A program made the position numbers and the translations under genes. Positions 1-7,728 of a stretch of DNA of 64,000 nucleotides are shown piece by piece (the first letter of the stretch is position 1; every line of letters starts with the position of its first letter). The notes below the pieces were generated by a model that had not been told where the DNA came from, did no database searches, and worked only from the letters and a program-made list of their open reading frames with translations. The DNA comes from an uncultured Methanospirillum sp. (GTDB lineage: Archaea > Halobacteriota > Methanomicrobia > Methanomicrobiales > Methanospirillaceae): positions 3,843,986-3,907,985 of the forward strand of contig NZ_OY764544.1 of NCBI RefSeq assembly GCF_963668475.1. Reading direction: 5' to 3'.

Positions 1-672
1 CAGCGTGACCGGTATGCAGAGTACTTCTGCTTCCTTGCGGGCGTTGCAACGACCCTTGATAAGATCGGTGTCGAGATCCGCTCCATGCAGCGGACCGAGA
101 TCGGTGAGGTCGAAGAGGCGTTTGGTGCAAAACAGGTCGGTTCATCCACGATGCCGCACAAGAGAAATCCAATACGGTCTGAGCAGGTCTGCGGACTTGC
201 ACGGATTGTCCGCTCTTCGGTTGAACCTGCGTTCCAGAACAACACCCTCTGGGACGAACGTGACCTGACCAACTCATCTCCTGAACGAATTTTATTTCCT
301 GAAGCAACCATCCTCTGTGATCATATCCTCAAACTGATGGCCACCGTTATCGAGGGACTTGTCTTGAAACCTGATCGGATCCGAAAAAATCTGATGTTCC
401 TTCATGGGATCAACATGGCAGAGTCGGTCATGATCGAGCTCACAAAGAAGGGAATGGCCAGACAGGAGGCGCACGAGGTCATCAGGGTGAAGAGCATGGA
501 GGCACTTGCAGCAGAGCAGTCCCTTGCCAGCCTGCTTGCGCAGACAGCCGAAGTGACCCGGATCATCCCGGCACCAGAGATTGAGAAGCTTCTCAACCCT
601 GATAATTATCTTGGGACTTCAATACAACAGGTTGAGCGGGTAGTTGCAAAACTACAGCCTCTCTGCTCCTGA
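1..672 (+). CDS. purB: Adenylosuccinate lyase, C-terminal part (5' end outside window)
   Basis: The reading frame is open from base 1, so the gene begins before the window; 223 residues remain. Adenylosuccinate lyase splits SAICAR and adenylosuccinate, releasing fumarate, in purine synthesis. The superfamily signature loop GSSTMPHKRNP is visible at bases 147-180, and the stretch before it (RDRYAEYFCFLAG) is typical of PurB. The C-terminal helical domain runs to the stop at 670-672. The next gene is convergent (716-1246, minus strand). Assignment is firm for the superfamily and strong for PurB over argininosuccinate lyase or fumarase. Confidence 0.93.
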   Translation, partial: QRDRYAEYFCFLAGVATTLDKIGVEIRSMQRTEIGEVEEAFGAKQVGSSTMPHKRNPIRSEQVCGLARIVRSSVEPAFQNNTLWDERDLTNSSPERILFPEATILCDHILKLMATVIEGLVLKPDRIRKNLMFLHGINMAESVMIELTKKGMARQEAHEVIRVKSMEALAAEQSLASLLAQTAEVTRIIPAPEIEKLLNPDNYLGTSIQQVERVVAKLQPLCS

Positions 673-715
673 TTCTCCCATATTTTCTCATCAGTAGGAA
701 AGTGAGTGAAATCAC

Positions 716-1246
716 TTACCCGAATACTCCCACATATATCGAGCCATACTGCTCGAACTGGAAATCAGATCTTTCAATGGGATCGGTCACAAACTTCCAG
801 GTTGCTTTTGGTGCCAGATAATCTACTGAGGCGTAGGCATTTCCGATCTGATCGCCGTCTGCGTTATAGAGGTTGAAGGTGATAACAACCAGGTCGATCG
901 TCTTGTCATCAAGATTCCTGAGTTCTCCCTTGATCACTGATTTTGATTTGGAGTATCGTTCTATTTCAGTCTTGACGATCGAGAGGTTTGCCAGGTTTGA
1001 CTGTGTACTCTTGATGTAGCCGTACGGCCGCTGAACATACATGGTCATACCAGGCGTGACATCCTCTTTTTCTACTGAGGTCTGTGTCTGATACTGGGCT
1101 GCATCATAGACCGGTACCGTATCCTGTGGTGGTACACCGAATGACGGGATCGGAATCAGATCGGCAGTGACCGCTGAAAAAAGTATGATACTAATACAGC
1201 ATATCGCAGTTATTGAGAGAATACCCGGCATCGTATGGCCGCTCAT
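716..1246 (-). CDS. Secreted FxLYD-domain protein
   Basis: A 176-residue protein with an N-terminal hydrophobic signal segment (about residues 8-28), so it is probably exported or membrane-anchored. The C-terminal half has the pattern of FxLYD domains: a beta strand, then FNLYNADGDQIGNA, then a LAPKATWKF strand. This domain is found in many archaeal and bacterial surface proteins with no assigned activity. It stands alone: purB is convergent, and the M42 peptidase on the same strand ends about 70 bases upstream of its start. A start at codon 6 (base 1231) is also possible. Function unknown. Confidence 0.7.
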   Translation of the reverse strand: MSGHTMPGILSITAICCISIILFSAVTADLIPIPSFGVPPQDTVPVYDAAQYQTQTSVEKEDVTPGMTMYVQRPYGYIKSTQSNLANLSIVKTEIERYSKSKSVIKGELRNLDDKTIDLVVITFNLYNADGDQIGNAYASVDYLAPKATWKFVTDPIERSDFQFEQYGSIYVGVFG

Positions 1247-1315
1247 AGCATTGAATCAGCATATGATGAGAAAAAAATTGCGAAACCGGTTCCCTGTACC
1301 GGCCGGAAAAAAGTT

Positions 1316-2353
1316 TCAGAGTTTTGGTTTCTTCTTGAGTGCCTCGACCAGAAGTTCGATGGCATTGTTTACATCTGCGAGATCCACCATCTCGACGGGT
1401 GAGTGAATATATCGGGCTGGCACAGAGAACGGGATGCTCGGAATACCATCTCGTACCAGATGAATAATGGTTGCATCGGTGTTACCGCCTTCGCCTACCT
1501 CGAGCTGGTACGGGATCTTTGCCTTGTCACCGGCACTCCGGAGCCATGCGGTGAGACGCCGGTCTGCCAGCAGGCCACGTCCTGCTGCACTCGCGAGGAC
1601 CAGAACCGGACCTTTTCCCATCTCAGGGGAAGCATCCTTGCGGGTGACTCCCGGATGATCTCCCGGGATCGTGACATCGGTTGCGATAGCGATGTCTGGA
1701 TTGAGGGCGAATGCACTCACCTTCGCACCTTTGAGGCCGACCTCTTCCTGCACCGTGAAGACACCGTAGACAGTCATCGGGGTCTTCATCTGCTTGATAG
1801 TCTCTATAAGGACTGCAACACCGACCCGGTTGTCAAGTGCCTTGCCTGAGACCCGGTCTCCGGCTAGCCTCGTGAACTCCTGCTCTATCGTGACCGGTGT
1901 TCCGATCTCGATTCCGAGCGCAGCCACCTCCTCAGCTGAAGATGCGCCGATATCGATGAAGAGATCGTCAATCTTGATCTCCTTCTTGCGATCCTCGGGG
2001 GTCATGATGTGTGGGGGTTTCCCACCGAGAACCCCGGTTACCGTGCCGCGTGTACCGTGAAGGATCACCCTGCGGGTGTACATGCTCGGGTTGAACCAGC
2101 CGCCGATACCCACGAACTTGATGAATCCCTTCTCGTCGATGTACTGGACCATCATCCCGATCTCATCCATGTGAGAGGCGATCATCACCGAGAAGTCTGA
2201 ACCCTTCCTGACCGCGATCAGGTTCCCGAGCGAGTCTTCCCTGAACTCATCCACATGTCCTGCAAGTTCTTTTCTGATGATATCCTTGATGTTGTCTTCA
2301 AACCCGGAGACCCCGTGGGCATCCGAGAGTTTCTTGAGTAATTCATAAACCAT
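1316..2353 (-). CDS. M42 family metallo-aminopeptidase (TET type)
   Basis: 345 residues, the usual length for M42 glutamyl or tetrahedral (TET) aminopeptidases, which trim peptides released by the proteasome in the cytoplasm. Two-metal-site ligands are visible in order: His61 (SHMDE), Asp174 (KALDNR), Glu203/Glu204 (VQEEVG), Asp226 (ATDVT) and His317 (YIHSP). The inserted dimerisation domain lies between about residues 75 and 165. Only 7 bases separate its start from the stop of the upstream aminotransferase, so the two are probably co-transcribed. Some members are annotated as endoglucanase or deblocking aminopeptidase; exact specificity cannot be read from sequence. Confidence 0.9.
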   Translation of the reverse strand: MVYELLKKLSDAHGVSGFEDNIKDIIRKELAGHVDEFREDSLGNLIAVRKGSDFSVMIASHMDEIGMMVQYIDEKGFIKFVGIGGWFNPSMYTRRVILHGTRGTVTGVLGGKPPHIMTPEDRKKEIKIDDLFIDIGASSAEEVAALGIEIGTPVTIEQEFTRLAGDRVSGKALDNRVGVAVLIETIKQMKTPMTVYGVFTVQEEVGLKGAKVSAFALNPDIAIATDVTIPGDHPGVTRKDASPEMGKGPVLVLASAAGRGLLADRRLTAWLRSAGDKAKIPYQLEVGEGGNTDATIIHLVRDGIPSIPFSVPARYIHSPVEMVDLADVNNAIELLVEALKKKPKL

Positions 2354-2360
2354 GATGAGT

Positions 2361-3461
2361 TCACCTGACTACCGTGCTGATTCGTTCAAGTGCTGCTGTA
2401 ATATTCTCCCGTGAGGTTGCGTAACTGAACCTTGTATATCCGGATCCCTTCTTTCCGAATGCATCACCTGGGACCACTATCACTCCTGCGTCCAGGATCT
2501 TCGTTGTTGTCTCGCTGTCCATTGGGACAAAGGCATAAAAAGCCCCTCCCGGGGACGGGAAATCAAACCCGAGATCATGAAGACCGGTCCAGAGCATATC
2601 GCGCCGCACCTTGTACTCATCACGCATGAGAGAGACGCAGGCCTGATCGCCGGTGTATGCAGCATACGCGGCATACTGGGATATGGAGGTTGCACACGTC
2701 TGGCAGTACTGGTGGATCTTCAGACACTGTTGAATATAATCCGGGTGACCGGCAAGGTACCCAATCCTCCAGCCGGTCATGGCGTAGGTTTTGCTGGTCG
2801 CATTGACGGTGAGGACATCTTCACCGAACCGGGCTGCGCTCGTATGCTTCGCATCGTAGATGAAGTGCTCATACACCTCGTCTGACAGTACTGTCACCCC
2901 GGCGTCGTTTGCAGCCTCAACCAGCGCACGAATCGTCTCTTCTGACTCAACGGTACCGGTAGGGTTGCAGGGTGAATTGAGGATCAGGAGCCGTGCCCCG
3001 TTCATCTTCTCTATTGCAGCATCAACATCGATGTGAAGATTCCCGTCCAGTGAGAGCGGATCCATCACGCCGCCGGCAAGAGTTGTGCAGGCTTCGTATG
3101 AGACAAAGCCCGGATCTGTGATGAGTACCCGGTCCCCCGGGTTTACAAGTGCCTGGATTGCGATGAAGAGTGCTTCTCCGGCTCCTGCAGTCACAATGAC
3201 CTGGTCTGGATGATACCTGAGCCCGTTCTCTAACTTGAACTTCTTCGAGATCGCCTCCCGTAACTCGGGAAGGCCTGCATTGAAGGTGTATCCGGTCTTT
3301 CCCTCGTTGATCGCCCTGATCGCTGCCTGTTTGATGTGTTCAGGGGTGTCAAAGTCGGGCTGGCCGAGTGCCATGCTGATCGAGTCAGGCTTTGCAGCCT
3401 GGAAGAACTTCCTGATGCCGGACATCTCAATGTCGAGTGCTCGTTGTGCGATACGTTTCAT
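2361..3461 (-). CDS. PLP-dependent class I/II aminotransferase (aspartate aminotransferase-like)
   Basis: Transfers amino groups between amino acids and 2-oxo acids using pyridoxal phosphate. Fold-type I landmarks are clear: GQPDFDTP near the N-terminus, NPTG (about residues 166-169), SDEVYEH (about 193-199) and the Schiff-base lysine in TSKTYAMTGWR (about Lys224). I place the start at base 3461 because homologous proteins begin near MKRIAQRA and a GTGATC element precedes it; a start at 3482, preceded by AAAGGA, would overlap the PHI gene by 17 bases. It lies between PHI and an M42 peptidase on the same strand. Substrate is unknown; aspartate or alanine is likely. Confidence 0.87.
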   Translation of the reverse strand: MKRIAQRALDIEMSGIRKFFQAAKPDSISMALGQPDFDTPEHIKQAAIRAINEGKTGYTFNAGLPELREAISKKFKLENGLRYHPDQVIVTAGAGEALFIAIQALVNPGDRVLITDPGFVSYEACTTLAGGVMDPLSLDGNLHIDVDAAIEKMNGARLLILNSPCNPTGTVESEETIRALVEAANDAGVTVLSDEVYEHFIYDAKHTSAARFGEDVLTVNATSKTYAMTGWRIGYLAGHPDYIQQCLKIHQYCQTCATSISQYAAYAAYTGDQACVSLMRDEYKVRRDMLWTGLHDLGFDFPSPGGAFYAFVPMDSETTTKILDAGVIVVPGDAFGKKGSGYTRFSYATSRENITAALERISTVVR

Positions 3462-3465
3462 CTGA

Positions 3466-4065
3466 TCACTCGATGTTGGCATGACGTCCTTTCAGCTCTG
3501 CCTCGTCCGTGCTGGTGATCTCCATCAACCGGGAGATGACCGCATCACAGAACGTCATGGCTGCAGTCTCGAAGAGTGTCCCAAGCGGAGCAAAGGAGCG
3601 GTGTTCTCCGAGCATCTGCCTGATCTCAAACTCGACACTCTCGTCTGGAACTTTGTCGCGGTAGTTCTCGATAACAACACACGAGTCTGCCATCTTGCCG
3701 ATGACAGAGTCCGGGTTTGAGGTGATAAGGCAGATCCGCCCTTCAATCTCCTTTGCAGTCTGCACAATCTCGGCGATCGTCCTGGTCTTTCCAGAGCCCG
3801 AGAGCACAACGATCACATCCCCTTTCTGAAGTGCCGGTGTGATCGTCTCGCCAACCACATAACTGATCATACCAAGGTGCATGAGCCGCATGGCAAATGC
3901 CTTCGCCACCAGGCCGGATCTTCCTGCACCCATCACATAGATACGTTTAGCCTCAAGGAGTTCTTTGATGAACCGTGAGACCTCTTCATCTGATAAATGA
4001 GAGGCGATGGCGTCGATCCGCGATGCCATGAGACGCATCATCTCCTGCACACGATGCTGATTCAT
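3466..4065 (-). CDS. hxlB: 6-phospho-3-hexuloisomerase (PHI, SIS domain)
   Basis: 199 residues forming a single SIS sugar-isomerase domain. Family marks are VMGAGRSGLVAKAFAMRL (about residues 44-61) and VLSGSGKT (about 88-94). PHI interconverts 3-hexulose 6-phosphate and fructose 6-phosphate. In archaea this serves ribulose monophosphate chemistry that supplies pentoses. In Methanospirillum PHI is also a step of the reductive hexulose-phosphate pathway, which uses the phosphoribulokinase family also encoded here at 44006-44980. No hexulose-phosphate synthase is adjacent. It is followed with almost no gap by the aminotransferase. Confidence 0.85.
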   Translation of the reverse strand: MNQHRVQEMMRLMASRIDAIASHLSDEEVSRFIKELLEAKRIYVMGAGRSGLVAKAFAMRLMHLGMISYVVGETITPALQKGDVIVVLSGSGKTRTIAEIVQTAKEIEGRICLITSNPDSVIGKMADSCVVIENYRDKVPDESVEFEIRQMLGEHRSFAPLGTLFETAAMTFCDAVISRLMEITSTDEAELKGRHANIE

Positions 4066-4151
4066 TGCTGATAACAGATTACCTTCGAAGATACATCAGG
4101 ATACCGCGTGATCCGGCCTGAAGGGAATCAAAAATAGTGGTTTGAATGTAC

Positions 4152-5660
4152 TCAATTGTGACGGTATGTCTCGATTGTTCCGCACGGGATCAGATCGCCG
4201 TTATCGAGGATGGAGACCGGGCCGTGCCCGCAGCAGATGATAAGGTGCCTGCCGTCTTTCTGCATCTCTGCGTCAAGGTTCATGGCTATCTTCATCAATT
4301 CCCTGCGTTCACTCTTCACCAGGTCAGGATTTACATTCACGCTTCTGACAAGGTACACAGCGAACCCGTTGTATTCGCTCCGGTCAGGCGTGAGATGTTT
4401 CAGATTGAGGATGGTGTCTGATGTGAACAGGAGCCCGAGTTCACGGCAGAGAAGGTACACCATTCCATGCTGGTGTCCTCCATAGCCCTCGATAATCTCT
4501 CCTGATACTCCGTTCTCTTCAAATCTGCAGAGCAGCGGGAAGTCACCGAGTTTTTCACCTGAAGGTGAAGGGAAGAGGTTGACTGTTTCAGGAGGATGCA
4601 TCCTTGCAAAGAGGTTGATCATCACGGTGTAGACCTGTTCATACACCAGGTCCTCAGAACAGGCACCGTATGCACGGTTGTTGGTCTTGATCACGTTCCA
4701 GGTCCCTTCATGTGTCCAGATTGGGACATCAAAGTATCCTGCCGCGCCGCAGTGATCGGTATCCCCGTGTGTCATGATGATCCGGGAGAAACCCGGAGCC
4801 CCGTCCAGGCCGTAATGTCTGAACATCTTCATCACATCATCATGGTAGATTCCATATCCGGTATCGACCATGATGCGTCCGGTAGGAGTATCAATGACAA
4901 AGATGCTCCCCCCTCCCGGGAGCTGGAAACAGTATAACCAGATAGAGGAATTTACCTGGATCTTCTGCACATCTGCAAAGAATCCCTCCCCGGTCGTTTC
5001 GGCAAGGCGTCTTCCATTTTGAAGAATCTGTTCCAGCGTTGCTTCGTACTCCTGACCGTACTCAGTCAACTGTTGGGCGATGTGACTGAACTGATTGAGC
5101 AGGTCCAGAAGATATGGATCAGCAGTCTCACCCAGGATCTCTCTGACCCGCCCGGCATAGCGCAGGTAAAAGAGGCAGCCATCTGATTCATCGTCACCGC
5201 AGTCGTATCCCTCGACTTCGAGTCCGTAGTGCGTACGAATTGCATTGAGAAGATCTTCGGTCAGGGAAACATCATGAACCCGTACTGCGATCTGAAGACT
5301 ATCCGGGTTCTTGCCCTTGTTGTCAAAGGAGAGCGAGGTGATCTCAGCTTTATATTCATCAAGTATCATCAGGATCCGGTGCAGAGTACCCGGAATATCG
5401 GGAACTATCACGGTAAACCTGACACTCTTCGGGTATCTGATCTCTGACTGTAGGTACCCTTTATGCGACAGAGCCCGGGCGGCATTCTGGCATCCGTCAG
5501 ATGAACCGCGGACAGAAAGAAAGGCGGTTTTGGGATCTATCGATCTGTTGAAGTGGCACCGGGTAACGGTTATTCCGGTATCTGCGATGATCCCAACCGC
5601 TTCATGGATTGAACCCGTATCAGGGATCCTGATGATAAAAAATTCATTCCTGCAGTCCAT
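4152..5660 (-). CDS. Two ACT-like domains fused to a metallo-beta-lactamase-fold hydrolase
   Basis: A 502-residue fusion. Residues about 5-75 and 80-152 look like two ACT domains, which usually bind amino acids or other small ligands; the second begins RFTVIVPDIPGTLHRIL. A helical linker (about 160-230) leads to an MBL-fold domain (about 235-500). The MBL metal motif is HGDTDH (residues 298-303), so the usual second histidine of HxHxDH is aspartate. Later ligand candidates are GGHQHG and CCGHGP. It is the last gene of an apparent operon with a 104-residue protein (11 bases upstream) and an Mrp ATPase. A ligand-gated hydrolase or oxidoreductase is inferred; the substrate is unknown. Confidence 0.75.
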   Translation of the reverse strand: MDCRNEFFIIRIPDTGSIHEAVGIIADTGITVTRCHFNRSIDPKTAFLSVRGSSDGCQNAARALSHKGYLQSEIRYPKSVRFTVIVPDIPGTLHRILMILDEYKAEITSLSFDNKGKNPDSLQIAVRVHDVSLTEDLLNAIRTHYGLEVEGYDCGDDESDGCLFYLRYAGRVREILGETADPYLLDLLNQFSHIAQQLTEYGQEYEATLEQILQNGRRLAETTGEGFFADVQKIQVNSSIWLYCFQLPGGGSIFVIDTPTGRIMVDTGYGIYHDDVMKMFRHYGLDGAPGFSRIIMTHGDTDHCGAAGYFDVPIWTHEGTWNVIKTNNRAYGACSEDLVYEQVYTVMINLFARMHPPETVNLFPSPSGEKLGDFPLLCRFEENGVSGEIIEGYGGHQHGMVYLLCRELGLLFTSDTILNLKHLTPDRSEYNGFAVYLVRSVNVNPDLVKSERRELMKIAMNLDAEMQKDGRHLIICCGHGPVSILDNGDLIPCGTIETYRHN

Positions 5661-5671
5661 CAGATCACCAG

Positions 5672-5986
5672 TTATTCAGATACGAAATTTTCACGTTCGA
5701 TAAACAGCCCGCCAAAGATTGCACGTTCAATCATCTCTGAAACGTACCGCATCTTCTGTGACTCTTCCATGTCCATATTCCTGTGGATCTCGGAGTAGAT
5801 CTGAACTCTGAGGAGCCCGAACCGGAACTTATCAATGAGCTGCTCGTTGAGCGTTCCCGCTTCACGAAAGATAGGTTCTATCATATCAGGCAGGAGTGTG
5901 ATATCCTCGAGACATAAAACGACCTGATCATAGAGAGGGATCTTTTCTTCCCTCCCGCAAAGGATTCTGATATAGTCCATTCTCAC
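5672..5986 (-). CDS. Small conserved-looking protein of unknown function
   Basis: 104 residues, acidic and probably all-helical, with no signal peptide or membrane segment. Its start overlaps the Mrp stop by four bases (ATGA), and its stop is 11 bases before the ACT-MBL gene. It is therefore almost certainly translated with those two genes. No cysteine motif or known domain is recognised; the single Cys is at residue 10. Coupling to Mrp suggests a role as a partner or substrate in the same process, but this is inference only. Confidence 0.65.
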   Translation of the reverse strand: MRMDYIRILCGREEKIPLYDQVVLCLEDITLLPDMIEPIFREAGTLNEQLIDKFRFGLLRVQIYSEIHRNMDMEESQKMRYVSEMIERAIFGGLFIERENFVSE

Positions 5987-6858
5987 CGTTCTACAATGCT
6001 TACGAGTTTCTCCATGATGTCATTGATGGCCTTCCAACTGGGCGTCTCATCCTTGCGTTTGATGATAAACGGACGTCCCTCATCTCCGGCCTTGCGCATC
6101 TCGGGGTCGAGTGGGATACTGCCAAGGAATGGTACATTATGCTCCTGTGCGATCCGTTCACCACCACCCTTTCCGAAGAGATCGATGACCTCACCACAGT
6201 GCGGGCAGGTCAGACCGCTCATGTTCTCCACGACTCCAAGCACATCCATCTTCAACATCTCAACGAAGGTGATCGCCTTGGTTGAATCGAGGGTTGAGAC
6301 ATCCTGTGGAGTGGTGACAATGACTGCTCCACGCAGGTTTGGTGCGATCTGTGCGATGGTCAGGGCTTCGTCTCCGGTACCTGGCGGAAGATCAACAACA
6401 AGGTAATCGAGCGATCCCCATTTTGTATCCTCAAGGAACTGCCTGATTGCACCTGCCTTCATAGCGCCACGCCATACAACGGGTGCTGATTTTTCAGGAA
6501 GCAGAAATGCCATCGAGATGACCTGAAGTGACCCGGTCACCCGCACCGGTATGATCTTATTATTCTCAGAACTCAACTGGTGGTCTTCGAGCCCGAGCAT
6601 CTTTGGTACATTTGGTCCGTGAATATCCAGATCGAGCAGTCCTACCTGGCGTCCATGGTTGGAGAGGGCGTAGGCGAGGTTCACAGCCACGGTGGACTTG
6701 CCAACTCCACCCTTTCCAGACAGGACAAGGATGACGTGCTTGACATCAACATCTGCCTTTGGCGGAAGTTTATTAGCCTGACCACAGTCTGAACTCTGCT
6801 GACAGGAAGAACAGTTATTATCGCATGATTCCGGTGATTTATTATCGTTCTCAACCAT
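5983..6858 (-). CDS. apbC: Mrp/NBP35-family ATP-binding Fe-S carrier
   Basis: 291 residues with a deviant Walker A motif GKGGVGKST (about residues 48-56), as in MinD/Mrp P-loop ATPases. An N-terminal cysteine cluster (Cys12, 16, 19 and 25) resembles NBP35. A TCPHCG pair near residue 217 is the Cys-x-x-Cys that binds a bridging 4Fe-4S cluster in Mrp/ApbC dimers. The family carries Fe-S clusters to apo-proteins in the cytoplasm. It opens a three-gene operon with the 104-residue protein and the ACT-MBL protein. An AATAATATACG box at about 6887-6897 could be its TATA element. Confidence 0.88.
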   Translation of the reverse strand: MVENDNKSPESCDNNCSSCQQSSDCGQANKLPPKADVDVKHVILVLSGKGGVGKSTVAVNLAYALSNHGRQVGLLDLDIHGPNVPKMLGLEDHQLSSENNKIIPVRVTGSLQVISMAFLLPEKSAPVVWRGAMKAGAIRQFLEDTKWGSLDYLVVDLPPGTGDEALTIAQIAPNLRGAVIVTTPQDVSTLDSTKAITFVEMLKMDVLGVVENMSGLTCPHCGEVIDLFGKGGGERIAQEHNVPFLGSIPLDPEMRKAGDEGRPFIIKRKDETPSWKAINDIMEKLVSIVER

Positions 6859-6974
6859 AATGGGACCTTATCTCTGCTGGGATTCGTATATTATTTGGAG
6901 GAATCAGAACATAAATCCGTGGTATCCTCATCTGCCCTTTGTGTCCAGGACAATTCAGCCCGGGGCATTTCTTT

Positions 6975-6986
6975 ACGATATAAATA
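6975..6986 (+). promoter_or_regulatory. Putative TATA box and RBS for the 7027 gene
   Basis: An AT-rich box with ATATAAATA at its core lies about 45 bases before the ATG at 7027. A GAGGGGGAT ribosome-binding site follows at about 7011-7019. The region between 6858 and 7027 is a divergent promoter shared with the mrp operon. Confidence 0.5.
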
Positions 6987-7026
6987 TCATGCTCACCCAA
7001 GTAGATAACAGAGGGGGATTTACGTA

Positions 7027-7695
7027 ATGGAACGTCGGGATATCCTGGCCATAGTGGCAGCATTGGCCGTGGTTCTCATACTTGCTCTAGTGGTAAAGCC
7101 AATGCTTACCCACCAGGCACCAAATCTGGGATTACCAGAGACACCTGCGCCATCTGTACCGGTTGAACAGGGAGCAGCAGAGTCCGGGATTGTTGTCACA
7201 GGACCAACTGAAATTGTACTAACGCCAGAACCAACTCCGGTTCCGGCTTCGGCAGTACCGACAGCAGATGTGTCGCTTCAAGCAGGATCAGATATAGGAA
7301 AACCGCTTCCGTCCATGACTCCGGTCACCTGGCAACCGGATGCAGATAATCCGATGCCTGCCGTGCAGATGATAACATATGCTGATATTGTCGGTAAGTA
7401 CACCGGGAGTACTGCTCCATTCAGGATTCCTACCCCGTACTGGGAGGTAGCGTATAATGTTACCCCATCCGGTTCAATACCCGTCTTCATGATGGATGTA
7501 ATCGAGAAAGGAGTTTCTGGTGAAGCTGACAAAACGATCCGGAGTATGGTGTACAAACAGGGAAAAGCGCCAGATCCAAAAGAAGGCAGATTCTTTGAAG
7601 GTGGGCATGAATATTACCTGAATATTACTGCAGATCAGTTGGAGAAGTACAGAATCACGATCTCGATACCCCTGAAATATCTCCCTGATGCATAA
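7027..7695 (+). CDS. Membrane-anchored surface protein, shorter paralogue of the next gene
   Basis: 222 residues: a short MERRD head, one membrane segment (about residues 6-27), a Pro/Thr/Val-rich linker (about 30-105), then an extracellular beta-rich domain. It is paralogous to the following gene. The anchors match in pattern (MExRDxL, then VKP after the membrane segment). Both contain an IPxPYxxxxYxVT motif, and both domains end in a Y-x-I-x-I-x-(I/V)-P strand. Start is ATG 7027 with a good ribosome-binding site. Its stop codon lies inside a perfect hairpin. No known family is recognised. Confidence 0.7.
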   Translation: MERRDILAIVAALAVVLILALVVKPMLTHQAPNLGLPETPAPSVPVEQGAAESGIVVTGPTEIVLTPEPTPVPASAVPTADVSLQAGSDIGKPLPSMTPVTWQPDADNPMPAVQMITYADIVGKYTGSTAPFRIPTPYWEVAYNVTPSGSIPVFMMDVIEKGVSGEADKTIRSMVYKQGKAPDPKEGRFFEGGHEYYLNITADQLEKYRITISIPLKYLPDA

Positions 7696-7703
7696 TCAGG
7701 GAG
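7681..7703 (+). terminator. Perfect hairpin spanning the stop codon of the 7027 gene
   Basis: CTCCCTGAT (7681-7689) and ATCAGGGAG (7695-7703) form a nine-base-pair stem with the five-base loop GCATA. The TAA stop (7693-7695) sits in the loop and stem. There is no T tract directly after it, so it may act as a transcript-end or processing signal, or reduce read-through into the paralogue at 7729. Confidence 0.45.
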
Positions 7704-7728
7704 TTCAACTCTCGTTGTTGAGGCATTG

